The translations under genes were made by a program, and so were the position numbers. A DNA stretch of 64,000 nt from Marinobacter sp. X15-166B. GTDB taxonomy: Bacteria > Pseudomonadota > Gammaproteobacteria > Pseudomonadales > Oleiphilaceae. A model generated the notes under the pieces. The model searched no databases. It was not told where the DNA came from and saw nothing but the letters and a program-made list of their open reading frames with translations. Of the stretch, positions 43,531 through 52,183 are shown piece by piece. The stretch spans positions 1,967,003-2,031,002 of the forward strand of contig NZ_MEIY01000001.1 of NCBI RefSeq assembly GCF_001752365.1, given 5' to 3'. Every line of letters starts with the position of its first letter. Position 1 is the first letter of the stretch.

Positions 43531-44655
43531 TATCGCCGATTTCCCGTCAAAAAGGACTGTCGATCGTAGAGCTTATGGTGGCCTTGACTCTGGGCCTGAT
43601 ATTGACTGCCGGGCTGGTGCAGATTTTCGCTGGAAATCAGCGTTCATTTATTGTGGGTGAGGCGAGTAACCGGGTCCAGGAAACAGGCCGGATGACTACT
43701 GAAATTCTCAATCAGGCGGTGCGCAATGCGGACTACTGGGGGTGTATACCCAGGGGGGCCGTGGCGAATAAACTCGATGATACCGATCCGGCCTACCAGG
43801 CTGCGGAGGATCTGTTCAGCTTTTCTGATGGTTTTTATGCCTATCAAAGCGATGGTACGACACCCGGATTGGCGGGCACGGACGCCCTTATACTACGGGG
43901 TGTCGGTGGTTCTGGAAACGTGCAGATTACTGAGGTTATGCCGAACTCGTCCGCTAACCTCAAAGTGAATACCGTGGCCGGAATTGCAGTTTCGGACATC
44001 TTGCTGATCAGTGATTGTATTGCCGGTGATATATTCCAGGTGACCCACCTGCAGACGGGGGCCAACCCGGGTATTGGTGCCAATAGCGGAGGCTCGGTCA
44101 AGCCGGGTAATAGTCATCCGAGGGGGGGAGTCGACGTAACGGTTGATAACAATTGTCCTCCAGGTAACCCTGCCAACTGCATGTCGAAACAATACGACCA
44201 AGCCGCTCAAATTTACAATCCTTACTACTACCGTTTTTTTCCTGAGCGCCGATGCGAATGGGCGCCGGGCTCTGTTCCGGCAAAGTGGCGCGGATGCCCC
44301 CCAGGAAGTCATGGACGGGGTTTGGGACTTGCAACTACGGGTTGGTATCGACTCCGGTCTATCCAATGGGGAAGTCACACAGTGGATAGAGATCGATGGG
44401 CCAACGGCTCTCACTGCGGCGGCGGCGGCCGACGTTGTCGCGGTTCAGATGTCGATCCTTGCGCGATCACCTGCCAACAATACTGTCGATGCGCCGATGG
44501 AGTTGTGTTACCCCTCCTGGACAGACTGCTCGGGCGGTCCGAATTTCGACGTGGCTGCGGAAATAGCGGCCGATTCGAGGCACCTTTATCGCGTATTTAC
44601 AACCACGGCCACCATTCGCAACCGGATATTAAAAGTTGAGCAGAATGAAAGTTAA
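43527..44655 (+). pseudogene. pilW: Minor pilin PilW, cassette 1, frameshifted at a T7 tract
   Basis: The N-terminus MISPISRQKG, then LSIVELMVALTLGLILTAGLV, is a PilW prepilin. Up to about 44233 the frame reads a normal PilW. After the T7 run (44234-44240) it changes to meaningless sequence, ending at 44639. One frame over, the expected continuation FFLSADANGRRALFRQ, then SGADAPQEVMDGV, runs to a stop at 44655. Deleting one T restores about 375 residues, close to the 369 of the second PilW. A sequencing error or real slippage are both possible. Confidence 0.88.
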
Positions 44656-45211
44656 ACATAGCAGAACACCAGAGCATCAGCGGGGTGCCGCTTTGCTTAC
44701 CAGTCTGTTGATCCTGCTAATTCTGAGTTTGCTGGCGGTGTCCAGTATGCAGAACAGCAGCATGCAGGAACGCATGGTTTCTGCCCAGCGCGAAGGTTAT
44801 ATGGCAATGGAGGGCGCAGAACTGGCTTTGCGGGAAGCTGAAAGGGCCATCGATGCGCTCGCTAGCCCCTCCGGGTTTGACGCCATGGATGGCTTTTACG
44901 AAACCGGGACCGCGCCCCGTGGCACGGGCGTGTTCGCCGCCGGTGTCTGGGCAGGCGGAAACTCGGTCGCTGTTCCCGTACCCCTGGTTAATGGTAACCC
45001 TCTGTTTCCCGAGGCGCCAAGGTACCTGGTTGAGTTTGTCGGCGATGCTCAGCTAGAAATCGGTAAGGAATCTGCCGATGTCAATATGACCAACTACACC
45101 CACGAGACCGGCGCGACAGTGGCCAAGGCATTCCGGATCGTGGCGAGAAGCACCGGGGCGACCGGGGAAGGCCAGCGAATCCTTGAAGAATATTACCGGC
45201 GCGAGTTTTAA
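44645..45211 (+). CDS. pilX: Minor pilin PilX, cassette 1
   Basis: The leader ends in EHQRG, followed by AALLTSLLILLILSLLAV and SSMQNSSMQERM, the PilX pattern (no Glu at +5, as usual for this family). It has 188 residues and no cysteine. The ATG at 44645 lies inside the end of pilW; a TTG at 44636 is an alternative. PilX primes assembly together with PilV, PilW and PilE. Confidence 0.87.
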   Translation: MKVKHSRTPEHQRGAALLTSLLILLILSLLAVSSMQNSSMQERMVSAQREGYMAMEGAELALREAERAIDALASPSGFDAMDGFYETGTAPRGTGVFAAGVWAGGNSVAVPVPLVNGNPLFPEAPRYLVEFVGDAQLEIGKESADVNMTNYTHETGATVAKAFRIVARSTGATGEGQRILEEYYRREF

Positions 45212-45233
45212 CGTGCTGGCAGGAGGCATGAAG

Positions 45234-48200
45234 ATGAAGGGAATTTACAGTCGAATCTGGCACGCACTGATCGGACTCAGCGTCTGCCTGCCGACCGCGG
45301 GTTATGGCAGTGTGCCTTTTTCCGACACCCCGCTGTTTATAGCCGGGTCGGTGCAACCGAACATCGTTTATGCGGTCGATGACTCGGGCAGTATGGATTT
45401 TGAAATAGTGAGCCGCTACTACTCAGGCAGCAGTCGATATTTGTTCAACAGCGGCAATGTCAGTGACAGCAACCACGGCGGTTGGCTGACAAACACCGGC
45501 GCCAATGGCCAGGTGCCGTTTACTCGCCGGTACTATTTTTTGCGATCTTCGGATTACAACGCGGCGTATTACAACCCGGATTCGGTGTACGAACCCTGGC
45601 CGAACTCGTCCAGCATGGCCTTCACAAATGCCAACCCTGAGAAAGCTCCGTATGAGCCGACCTCCTCAAAAAGCAGGACCCTGGATCTGACCGAGGACAC
45701 CAAGGATACGGGCGACAGGGAGTTCTACCCCGCCACCTATTTTACCAGAGTAGAGCACAACACCCTGTCGTTCGAATATAACGACAAGACCTATCAGTGT
45801 GGGGCAGGTAATGCATACATCGTCTGGCTGAACTATCCGGCTCGCTTTAAATTCACCGACGGGGTGGTCGGGTTTGGTCCGGATGATGCCTGCCTGCAAA
45901 AGGTGGAGATACCGGAAGACACCGATCAGATGCAGAATTTCGCCAACTGGTTCACTTATTATCGCCGGCTACACCATGCAACGCGTGGCGCAATCGCGGA
46001 GTCGCTAGAGGGGCTGTCGGGCATAAGGGTTGGCACTTTTTGGATCCATAATCGTCGCGACGTACCCATGGCCGATCTTGATACCGAAAAAGCGGTGTTC
46101 CTCGAAGACACCTACAAGCGGTTTGGACCCGGGTTTGGTGGTGGTGGCACACCGCTCAGGGCAGCGCTGGTGCATGCTGGAAAGCAGTTTGATACCAACA
46201 AAAAACTGATCCAGGCGGAATGCCAAAAAAACTTTACCCTGCTTTTTACCGATGGGTTCAATAACGCGAGCATCTCTGGCATTGGCAACGCCGATGGTAA
46301 CCAGGGTTCGCCTTATGCTGACTCTGCCTCGAACACCCTGGCGGACATTGCCATGCACTATTACCAGCGGCAACTTCGGAGCGGCGACTTCCCCGCCGGT
46401 AAGGTTCGGCTTCCCGAAGCGTGTTATAAGCAGGAAAACGATCCGGGATACAGTAACCTCGAGCAGAAACGGGTGGAAAAATCCGATCCTTCTTACGACC
46501 CTTCGGTAGACTGCAACAGCGATCTGCATATGAATACGTATACGGTGGGCTTTGGTGCAACCGGCAAAGAATTCGTTGGTAAAGGTTATTCCAGCGTTCA
46601 GGATGTATATGCCTCGCCGCCGGACTGGAGCAAACTCGGTAAGGTTGACGACTGGAGTGAGGACCAGATCGACGATCTTCTCCATGCTGCGGTCAATGGG
46701 CGCGGTGAGTTTTACAATGCAAACAGCGTTGATGAACTGAGAGCCGCCATCTCTGCTGCCATCCGGGATATTGTTCGTTCGACCGGCAGTGCGACGAATG
46801 TTACCTTCAATACGGCCACACTGGAACAGGGCAGTGAGGTGTATACAGCGTCCTTTAACAGCGGTGACTGGAGCGGGTCGGTTGCCGCAAGGTCCCTGAA
46901 CCCGGTTACCGGGGGTATCGGTGGCACTTTATGGGATGCGGCCGTCGAATTGAAGAATAAGAGCCCCGACGACCGGTTTATCGTCACCCACAATAACGGT
47001 GGCGTACTCTTCGTGTGGAACCGGTTATCCACCGCGCAGCAAGGCGATCTCAACGGCCCTGGCAACGACAATCTCGGCCCCGACCGGCTAGCCTATATTC
47101 GTGGGGACCGGTCCCGGGAAAGCGGCCTTTTCCGGAAGCGTTCAACGCCGCTAGGGGATGTCGTGAACTCCTCGCCCGTGTACGTCGGCGTCCCAGCCAG
47201 CGGCTGGCCTGACCGCGACCCTTTTGGAGTTGCGTCCACCGGTCGTTATTCGACGTTTAAACAAGCAAAAACAGGCCGCACGCCCATGGTTTATGCCGGA
47301 GCAAACGACGGTATGCTGCATGGTTTTAATGCGGAGACGGGAGAAGAACTCGTCGCCTATATTCCGAGCTTTGCTTATTCGGAGGCTGCTAAGTCGGGAC
47401 TCAATTATCTGAGTGATCCCGGCTATAACCACCGATTTTATGTAGACCTGTCTCCCGCTGTCTCGGATGTCTATATAGGCGATGCAAATGGCAGCAACCC
47501 AGACTGGCGTACCGTAATGATCGGCGGTATGCGTTCAGGCGGACGAGGTTTGTTTGCTTTGAATATCACCGACCCATCCAGCTTCGACGGTAGCTCCACA
47601 GCTGCTGAAGACCTTGTGATGTGGGAGTTTTCCCATCCGGATTTGGGATACATTACCGAACCACCGATGATATCCCTGGTGAAATGGGGCAACAATGATT
47701 ATCGCTGGAGTGCCTTGGTGCCCAACGGTTATAACAGCGATAACGGCAAAACCGGCTTGTTTGTACTTGATATCCAAGGCGGACAAAATGGTTGGAGCGA
47801 AGGCTCGGACTTTCACTTTATTGAACTGGAAGCCAGCGGGACCGGCCTGTCTCCACTTCGCGCCGTCGATTACCAGGACGAAAACGGTACCGCTGCCCGT
47901 GACGGAATTGTGGATCGGGTGTATGCGGGGGATCTGGATGGCAACCTGTGGGCAGTGGACCTGTCAACCGGGTCCACCAAGACGTGGGGAAGTGTACACC
48001 GTTCCGGCAATGGCAAACACGCCAGCAATAAGCCATTGTTCGTTGCCAAAGACGATTCGGGGAACCCCCAGCCGATTACGACTGCCCCCGTCATGGGAAG
48101 AAATATTTTTAACACCTACGGCGGTCAACCGAATCTCTTTGTGTTTTTCGGTACGGGGCGTTATCTGACCAATACTGACCCGGCCAGTAAGGCGACTCAG

Positions 48201-48740
48201 AGCTTTTACGGAGTGTGGGACGAAGGAGAGACGGTTACACGATCGCAACTGGCCGCTCGCACGATCACTGAATTTACTGTATCAGGCCGGGATGTGAGAA
48301 CGGTCGACGGGGCGGCCGTTGACTGGACCGACAAGTCTGCGTCAGCCAAGAAAGGTTGGGTTGTGGATTTCACAACTGAGGAGGGCGAGCGGGTGATCGC
48401 AAGCCCACTGGTCAGAGGTGAGTACGTGCTTTTCAATACGGTTACGCCAAGTCAAAACCCGTGTCAGAGTGGCGGAACCAGCTGGACAATGGCGTTGCGA
48501 TTCGACGGTACCACCCCGCTACAGGCCGTATTTGATCTGAATAACGACGGCAAGGTTGACTCGGATGATCATATTGTCGGTGGTGTGAGGTACGGTGATG
48601 CGATGATTCTCAACTCTAACATTTTAGGCAATAACCTCTATCGACAGGCCTCTGATGGGAAGATTGATCAGACCAAAGTAAATTTAGGAGGAAGCAGTTC
48701 AATGGGGCGTTCGGGCTGGCGGGAGATATACGAGGAATGA
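45234..48740 (+). CDS. pilY1: Pilus tip adhesin PilY1, copy 1
   Basis: This protein of about 1168 residues has a signal peptide ending near TAGYG. A VWA-like N-terminal part carries the MIDAS DDSGS at 49-53. The C-terminal beta-propeller has VYAGANDGMLHGFNAETGEE and VYAGDLDGNLWAVDL. The loop DENGTAARD (882-890) fits the calcium site of P. aeruginosa PilY1 (DxDxNxxxD pattern). A dockerin-like DLNNDGKVDSDD starts near 1101. AGGAGG at 45221-45226 is seven bases from the ATG at 45234 and only one from that at 45228, which decides the start. The gene looks more AT-rich than its neighbours. Confidence 0.93.
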   Translation: MKGIYSRIWHALIGLSVCLPTAGYGSVPFSDTPLFIAGSVQPNIVYAVDDSGSMDFEIVSRYYSGSSRYLFNSGNVSDSNHGGWLTNTGANGQVPFTRRYYFLRSSDYNAAYYNPDSVYEPWPNSSSMAFTNANPEKAPYEPTSSKSRTLDLTEDTKDTGDREFYPATYFTRVEHNTLSFEYNDKTYQCGAGNAYIVWLNYPARFKFTDGVVGFGPDDACLQKVEIPEDTDQMQNFANWFTYYRRLHHATRGAIAESLEGLSGIRVGTFWIHNRRDVPMADLDTEKAVFLEDTYKRFGPGFGGGGTPLRAALVHAGKQFDTNKKLIQAECQKNFTLLFTDGFNNASISGIGNADGNQGSPYADSASNTLADIAMHYYQRQLRSGDFPAGKVRLPEACYKQENDPGYSNLEQKRVEKSDPSYDPSVDCNSDLHMNTYTVGFGATGKEFVGKGYSSVQDVYASPPDWSKLGKVDDWSEDQIDDLLHAAVNGRGEFYNANSVDELRAAISAAIRDIVRSTGSATNVTFNTATLEQGSEVYTASFNSGDWSGSVAARSLNPVTGGIGGTLWDAAVELKNKSPDDRFIVTHNNGGVLFVWNRLSTAQQGDLNGPGNDNLGPDRLAYIRGDRSRESGLFRKRSTPLGDVVNSSPVYVGVPASGWPDRDPFGVASTGRYSTFKQAKTGRTPMVYAGANDGMLHGFNAETGEELVAYIPSFAYSEAAKSGLNYLSDPGYNHRFYVDLSPAVSDVYIGDANGSNPDWRTVMIGGMRSGGRGLFALNITDPSSFDGSSTAAEDLVMWEFSHPDLGYITEPPMISLVKWGNNDYRWSALVPNGYNSDNGKTGLFVLDIQGGQNGWSEGSDFHFIELEASGTGLSPLRAVDYQDENGTAARDGIVDRVYAGDLDGNLWAVDLSTGSTKTWGSVHRSGNGKHASNKPLFVAKDDSGNPQPITTAPVMGRNIFNTYGGQPNLFVFFGTGRYLTNTDPASKATQSFYGVWDEGETVTRSQLAARTITEFTVSGRDVRTVDGAAVDWTDKSASAKKGWVVDFTTEEGERVIASPLVRGEYVLFNTVTPSQNPCQSGGTSWTMALRFDGTTPLQAVFDLNNDGKVDSDDHIVGGVRYGDAMILNSNILGNNLYRQASDGKIDQTKVNLGGSSSMGRSGWREIYEE

Positions 48741-49243
48741 GGAGCATAGGTTCAAGCATGATTAACAGAATACGACTACCGCAGCGGAGTGCCGGCTTTA
48801 CCTTGATTGAGTTGATGATTGTAGTGGCGATCATCGGCATCATTGCAGCCATCGCATATCCGAGTTATCAGGAGCAGGTAAGAAGCACCCGTCGTGCCGA
48901 TGCGCAAGGCGCATTGGTCTCGTTTGCCAATGCTATGGAGCGATTTTATACCCAAAACAACTCCTACATTGGCGCCGATGGAGGCGCTGCTGCCATCAGT
49001 GATACCTTGACCGCCCCGGCCGCATCGGTGTTCGCCAGTGTATCGCCCACCGATGGTAATCCGGTATACAACCTGCGTATCTTCAACCTTACCGCAAACG
49101 CATATGAGTTAAGGGCCGTACCCATAGCAGGTGGCCCCCAAGCCGGTGACGGGTTTCTTCAATTGCGCTCAAACGGTGCGCGGGGCTGGGATGCGGATAA
49201 TTCTGGAAATCTCACGGCGGCGGAACAAACCTGGTCTAATTAG
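48737..49243 (+). CDS. pilE: Minor pilin PilE, cassette 1, with an EF-hand-like loop
   Basis: The leader ends in QRSAG, followed by FTLIELMIVVAIIGIIAAIA and YPSYQEQVRSTRRADAQGAL, typical of PilE. The 168-residue protein has no cysteine at all. Near the C-terminus D152, D154, S156, G157, L159 and E163 (DADNSGNLTAAE) form a canonical 12-residue EF-hand loop where the disulfide-closed D-loop normally lies. The ATG overlaps the pilY1 stop; an ATG at 48758 is possible. Confidence 0.9.
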   Translation: MRSIGSSMINRIRLPQRSAGFTLIELMIVVAIIGIIAAIAYPSYQEQVRSTRRADAQGALVSFANAMERFYTQNNSYIGADGGAAAISDTLTAPAASVFASVSPTDGNPVYNLRIFNLTANAYELRAVPIAGGPQAGDGFLQLRSNGARGWDADNSGNLTAAEQTWSN

Positions 49244-49573
49244 GGCTTTCCCGTCGGGACTCACCCGTGGTCCCGCTATCCAGTCACTATAACCCTTTTT
49301 TTCTTTTTCATTGACAGCCGCATAGGCCGAAACCTGACCTCCACCCCCGTGCCCGGTGGCTGGGGGGCCATCTTTGCACAACTGTTCTCAGCTCTATATT
49401 CAACCGCCTGAAGCCCGCGGCCCCGCCGCCGGGCACCCCTGACTGAGCGCTGCATCACACTTCCAGCCATGCTGCTACCGCTTGTCAGCAGAATCGAACC
49501 GCTCGTCGCTTTTCCACCTATGACGTTACAAACGTTGACTAATCTGCAACTAGTTCATAACGGAAGTGAACCT
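49244..49573. other. Intergenic region between the two minor-pilin cassettes
   Basis: These 330 bases carry no convincing gene. The inverted repeat CGGGAC-N9-GTCCCG (49255-49275) lies 12 bases after the pilE stop and is followed, after a gap, by a T-rich stretch, so it may be a weak terminator. TTGACA (49311-49316) and TTGACT (49535-49540) resemble -35 elements, but neither has a good -10 at 16-18 bases. A promoter for cassette 2 is expected here. Confidence 0.6.
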
Positions 49574-50077
49574 ATGTTAATGATACGTCGGATCTCGGGT
49601 TTTACCCTGATTGAGTTGATCGTCACCCTGGCGGTGGCCGCAATTCTTGTCGGTCTGGTGGCACCGTCCTTTCAAAACCTGATGCGCAACAATCAGGTCA
49701 CCACCGAAACCAACTCCTTACTTTCTGCATTCCAGCTTGCCCGCAGCGAGGCGGTCAGGCGGGGTGGCCCCGTCTCTATCCTGAATGAACCCGGTGGGTT
49801 TGGTAATGGCTGGTGCGTTATAGCAGCGGCCCTGGGGGGCGTCGACTGTGATGACGCGGCCGTCATCAGACGGTTCCCCGCAACCAATGGTGTAAGTGTC
49901 AGTCAGGGTGCTCTCACCGGCGTGACCTTTGACGAACGTGGCTACCAGGCGGCGCCCGGCACCGACGTCAGCATTGAGTTCGAACCGCTGGATTGCGCGC
50001 CCGGCAGTACCCGCATGCGCCGCGTGTCCGTGTCACCGGCCGGTCGCGCAACGGTCATTCTGGACGATTGCACCTAA
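49574..50077 (+). CDS. fimT: Minor pilin FimT/GspH family, cassette 2
   Basis: The leader MLMIRRISG is followed by FTLIELIVTLAVAAILVGL. The protein has 167 residues. Where the cassette 1 FimT carries an EF-hand-like loop, this copy reads NGWCVIAAALGGVDCDDAA, with a Cys pair and no loop; two more cysteines occur at the C-terminus. GGAAG lies seven bases before the ATG. Confidence 0.88.
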   Translation: MLMIRRISGFTLIELIVTLAVAAILVGLVAPSFQNLMRNNQVTTETNSLLSAFQLARSEAVRRGGPVSILNEPGGFGNGWCVIAAALGGVDCDDAAVIRRFPATNGVSVSQGALTGVTFDERGYQAAPGTDVSIEFEPLDCAPGSTRMRRVSVSPAGRATVILDDCT

Positions 50078-50087
50078 AGGGGGTGGC

Positions 50088-50549
50088 ATGAACAGCATTC
50101 ATTGGCAGGGCAGGCGCCAGGCATCGGGCATTGCACTGATAGAGGTGTTGGTTGCGGTGCTGGTGCTGGGAATCGGGTTGCTGGGGATGGCCGCCATGCA
50201 GGTGCAATCAAGCCAGATGACCAACGGTGCCGAGCAGCGGACGCAAGCCATTCTGCTGACGGCAGACATGATGGACAGAATCCGGGCCAACCGGGGCAAT
50301 CGCGCGGACTACGACGGTGTCGCGGTCGATCCGGATGCCACCGACTGTGCCACCGACTATGCCCCCGCTGGTGGGGCAACGGTGAGCGCCAATGACATCA
50401 CGGAATGGTCAAACCTGGTGGTGTGTCTGCTGCCGGAAGGTACCGGAACTGTGGAGGTAGATAACGCAACCGGAGAGGTGACGGTGACCATTGACTGGAC
50501 AAAGGCCGACGCGGATGGCGTCGCGGTGACCCTGAGAACGGTGATTTAA
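50088..50549 (+). CDS. pilV: Minor pilin PilV, cassette 2
   Basis: The leader ends in RRQASG, followed by IALIEVLVAVLVLGIGLLG and AAMQVQSSQMTNGAEQR. The first residue after cleavage is Ile rather than Phe. It has 153 residues, two cysteines (TDCATDY, VVCLLPEG) and an AGGGGG ribosome site. It lies ten bases after fimT and two before pilW. Confidence 0.9.
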   Translation: MNSIHWQGRRQASGIALIEVLVAVLVLGIGLLGMAAMQVQSSQMTNGAEQRTQAILLTADMMDRIRANRGNRADYDGVAVDPDATDCATDYAPAGGATVSANDITEWSNLVVCLLPEGTGTVEVDNATGEVTVTIDWTKADADGVAVTLRTVI

Positions 50550-50551
50550 TC

Positions 50552-51661
50552 ATGACACCCAAAGCAAGTTGTAAAAAGGTACCTGACCGCGTGGCCCCGG
50601 CAGGGCAGCCGATGGCGGGTATGTCCCTCATCGAATTGATGATCGCACTGCTGCTGGGCGTCATTTTAACACTGGGGGTTACCCAGGTTTATCTGGGCAC
50701 CAGCCAGACCTACCGGTTAACCGATGCGATTGCCCACAGCCAGGAGAACATCCGTTTTGCCACCTCGATGATGCAACGGGACATCCGCGGGGCTGGCGGG
50801 TTGGCGTGCCTGCGGGATGCCGACGATCTGATCGTCAAGCTCCAGGGCACGCGGGTTGTGCCTGTTGGCGAGGGCGTGCTGGGCTGGGAAGCCGACGGCA
50901 CCGGACTGGGCGATGCGCATAATGTCACCGCTGCTCTGGCTGCGGATGCTTCCGGTTGGTCCGCCGGGGGCGGCGCGGGTGCGTTCCCGGCAGAATTGGT
51001 GGGCGCGGTGGTGGCCGGCACCGACGTGCTGCTTGTGAACAGTGCCGAGACCTTGCCCGTTGGGGTAACCGGCAGCTCCGCGAACAGCATCAATGTGGAT
51101 GGCGCCAATGGCATCCCCTCGGGGCGGATTATTTTGGCGGTCACCGACGATTGTGCCGCCGGCGAACTGTTTCAGAAAGCCAACAATGCCACAGACAATT
51201 TCCTCACCCTCGCCGATGCGAGTTTCAGTCCGGGCAACTCACCCGCCACGTTTACCCTCACCTACAACGCCGGCGCCAAGGTGGTCGATTACAGCACCAC
51301 CGCCTACTACGTCGGTATCGGCACCTCCGGTGCGCCGTCGCTGTTCCGCAGGCGCCTGGACACAGGCCCCGAAGGTCCGCAGGAATTAGTCGAAGGAGTG
51401 GAGTCCATGCAGGTTTTGTACGGGGTCGCCACCGGCCCGTTTAAACGCGCGGATCTGTATACCACCGCAGACAACGTCACCAATTGGGAGAATGTCGCCA
51501 GTATCCGGGTCGCCTTTATGGTGCGCAGTGAAGATGGCGCCAACAGCGAAGCGCTCACCCGGGTGTTCAATTTGCTGGGCACCGAGGTGACCACAGCAAC
51601 CGACCGCCGGGCGCGACTGGTTGCAACCTCCACCATTGGTATCAGGAACCGCCTGGAGTGA
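50552..51661 (+). CDS. pilW: Minor pilin PilW, cassette 2
   Basis: The leader ends in QPMAG, followed by MSLIELMIALLLGVILTLG, then VTQVYLGTSQTYR. The 369-residue frame is intact, with the family C-terminus ELVEGVESMQVLYGV and NVASIRVAFMVRS. It serves as the reference against which the broken pilW of cassette 1 can be read. Confidence 0.92.
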   Translation: MTPKASCKKVPDRVAPAGQPMAGMSLIELMIALLLGVILTLGVTQVYLGTSQTYRLTDAIAHSQENIRFATSMMQRDIRGAGGLACLRDADDLIVKLQGTRVVPVGEGVLGWEADGTGLGDAHNVTAALAADASGWSAGGGAGAFPAELVGAVVAGTDVLLVNSAETLPVGVTGSSANSINVDGANGIPSGRIILAVTDDCAAGELFQKANNATDNFLTLADASFSPGNSPATFTLTYNAGAKVVDYSTTAYYVGIGTSGAPSLFRRRLDTGPEGPQELVEGVESMQVLYGVATGPFKRADLYTTADNVTNWENVASIRVAFMVRSEDGANSEALTRVFNLLGTEVTTATDRRARLVATSTIGIRNRLE

Positions 51662-51666
51662 CCGCC

Positions 51667-52140
51667 ATGACTCGTGATAACTCAAGTTCGACCCAAAGGG
51701 GCAGTGTGCTCATCGTGTCGTTGATCATGTTGCTGCTCATTTCATTGATCGGGGTGGGCAGCATGCAAAGCACCTTGCTGCAGGAGCGCATGGCCGCAAA
51801 CCTCCACGACCGTAACATTGCCTTCCAGGCCAGTGAGCGGGCGCTGCGGACCGGCGAGCTCTGGCTGGCGCCCAACGCCCTGTCGGCGCTGACCAACGAC
51901 CGGCTGGCTAATCCGGAGGTTTGGGATGGCACTGGTGCCGGGGCGGTGACCGTCGTATCCGGGGATGGGCAGTTATCCGCCGACCCGGCCTACCACGTGG
52001 GCTGGGTGGCGGTGTTTTGCCCGGGCCTGCAGGCGGGCGCTGCCTGCTTCGACCGATTTGCGGTGACATCACATGGACAGGGAGGCACAGCCACCTCCGT
52101 ATCAATTTTGCAATCAACGTTTATGCCGGAACCCCTGTGA
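51667..52140 (+). CDS. pilX: Minor pilin PilX, cassette 2
   Basis: The leader ends in STQRG, followed by SVLIVSLIMLLLISLIGVG and SMQSTLLQERMAAN. It has 157 residues, and a Cys pair in FCPGLQAGAACF that the cassette 1 PilX lacks. GGAG at 51655-51658 favours the ATG at 51667 over the GTG at 51658. Confidence 0.88.
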   Translation: MTRDNSSSTQRGSVLIVSLIMLLLISLIGVGSMQSTLLQERMAANLHDRNIAFQASERALRTGELWLAPNALSALTNDRLANPEVWDGTGAGAVTVVSGDGQLSADPAYHVGWVAVFCPGLQAGAACFDRFAVTSHGQGGTATSVSILQSTFMPEPL

Positions 52141-52183
52141 TGTGCACAGAGACCTCGGGTTTACGTTGGCAGGGAGAAGACTA

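Noticed and set aside
44143..44655. Independent 170-residue gene downstream in pilW of cassette 1
   Set aside because: Its first part is an artefact of the open frame, and its later part is plainly the missing C-terminus of PilW displaced by the T7 frameshift.
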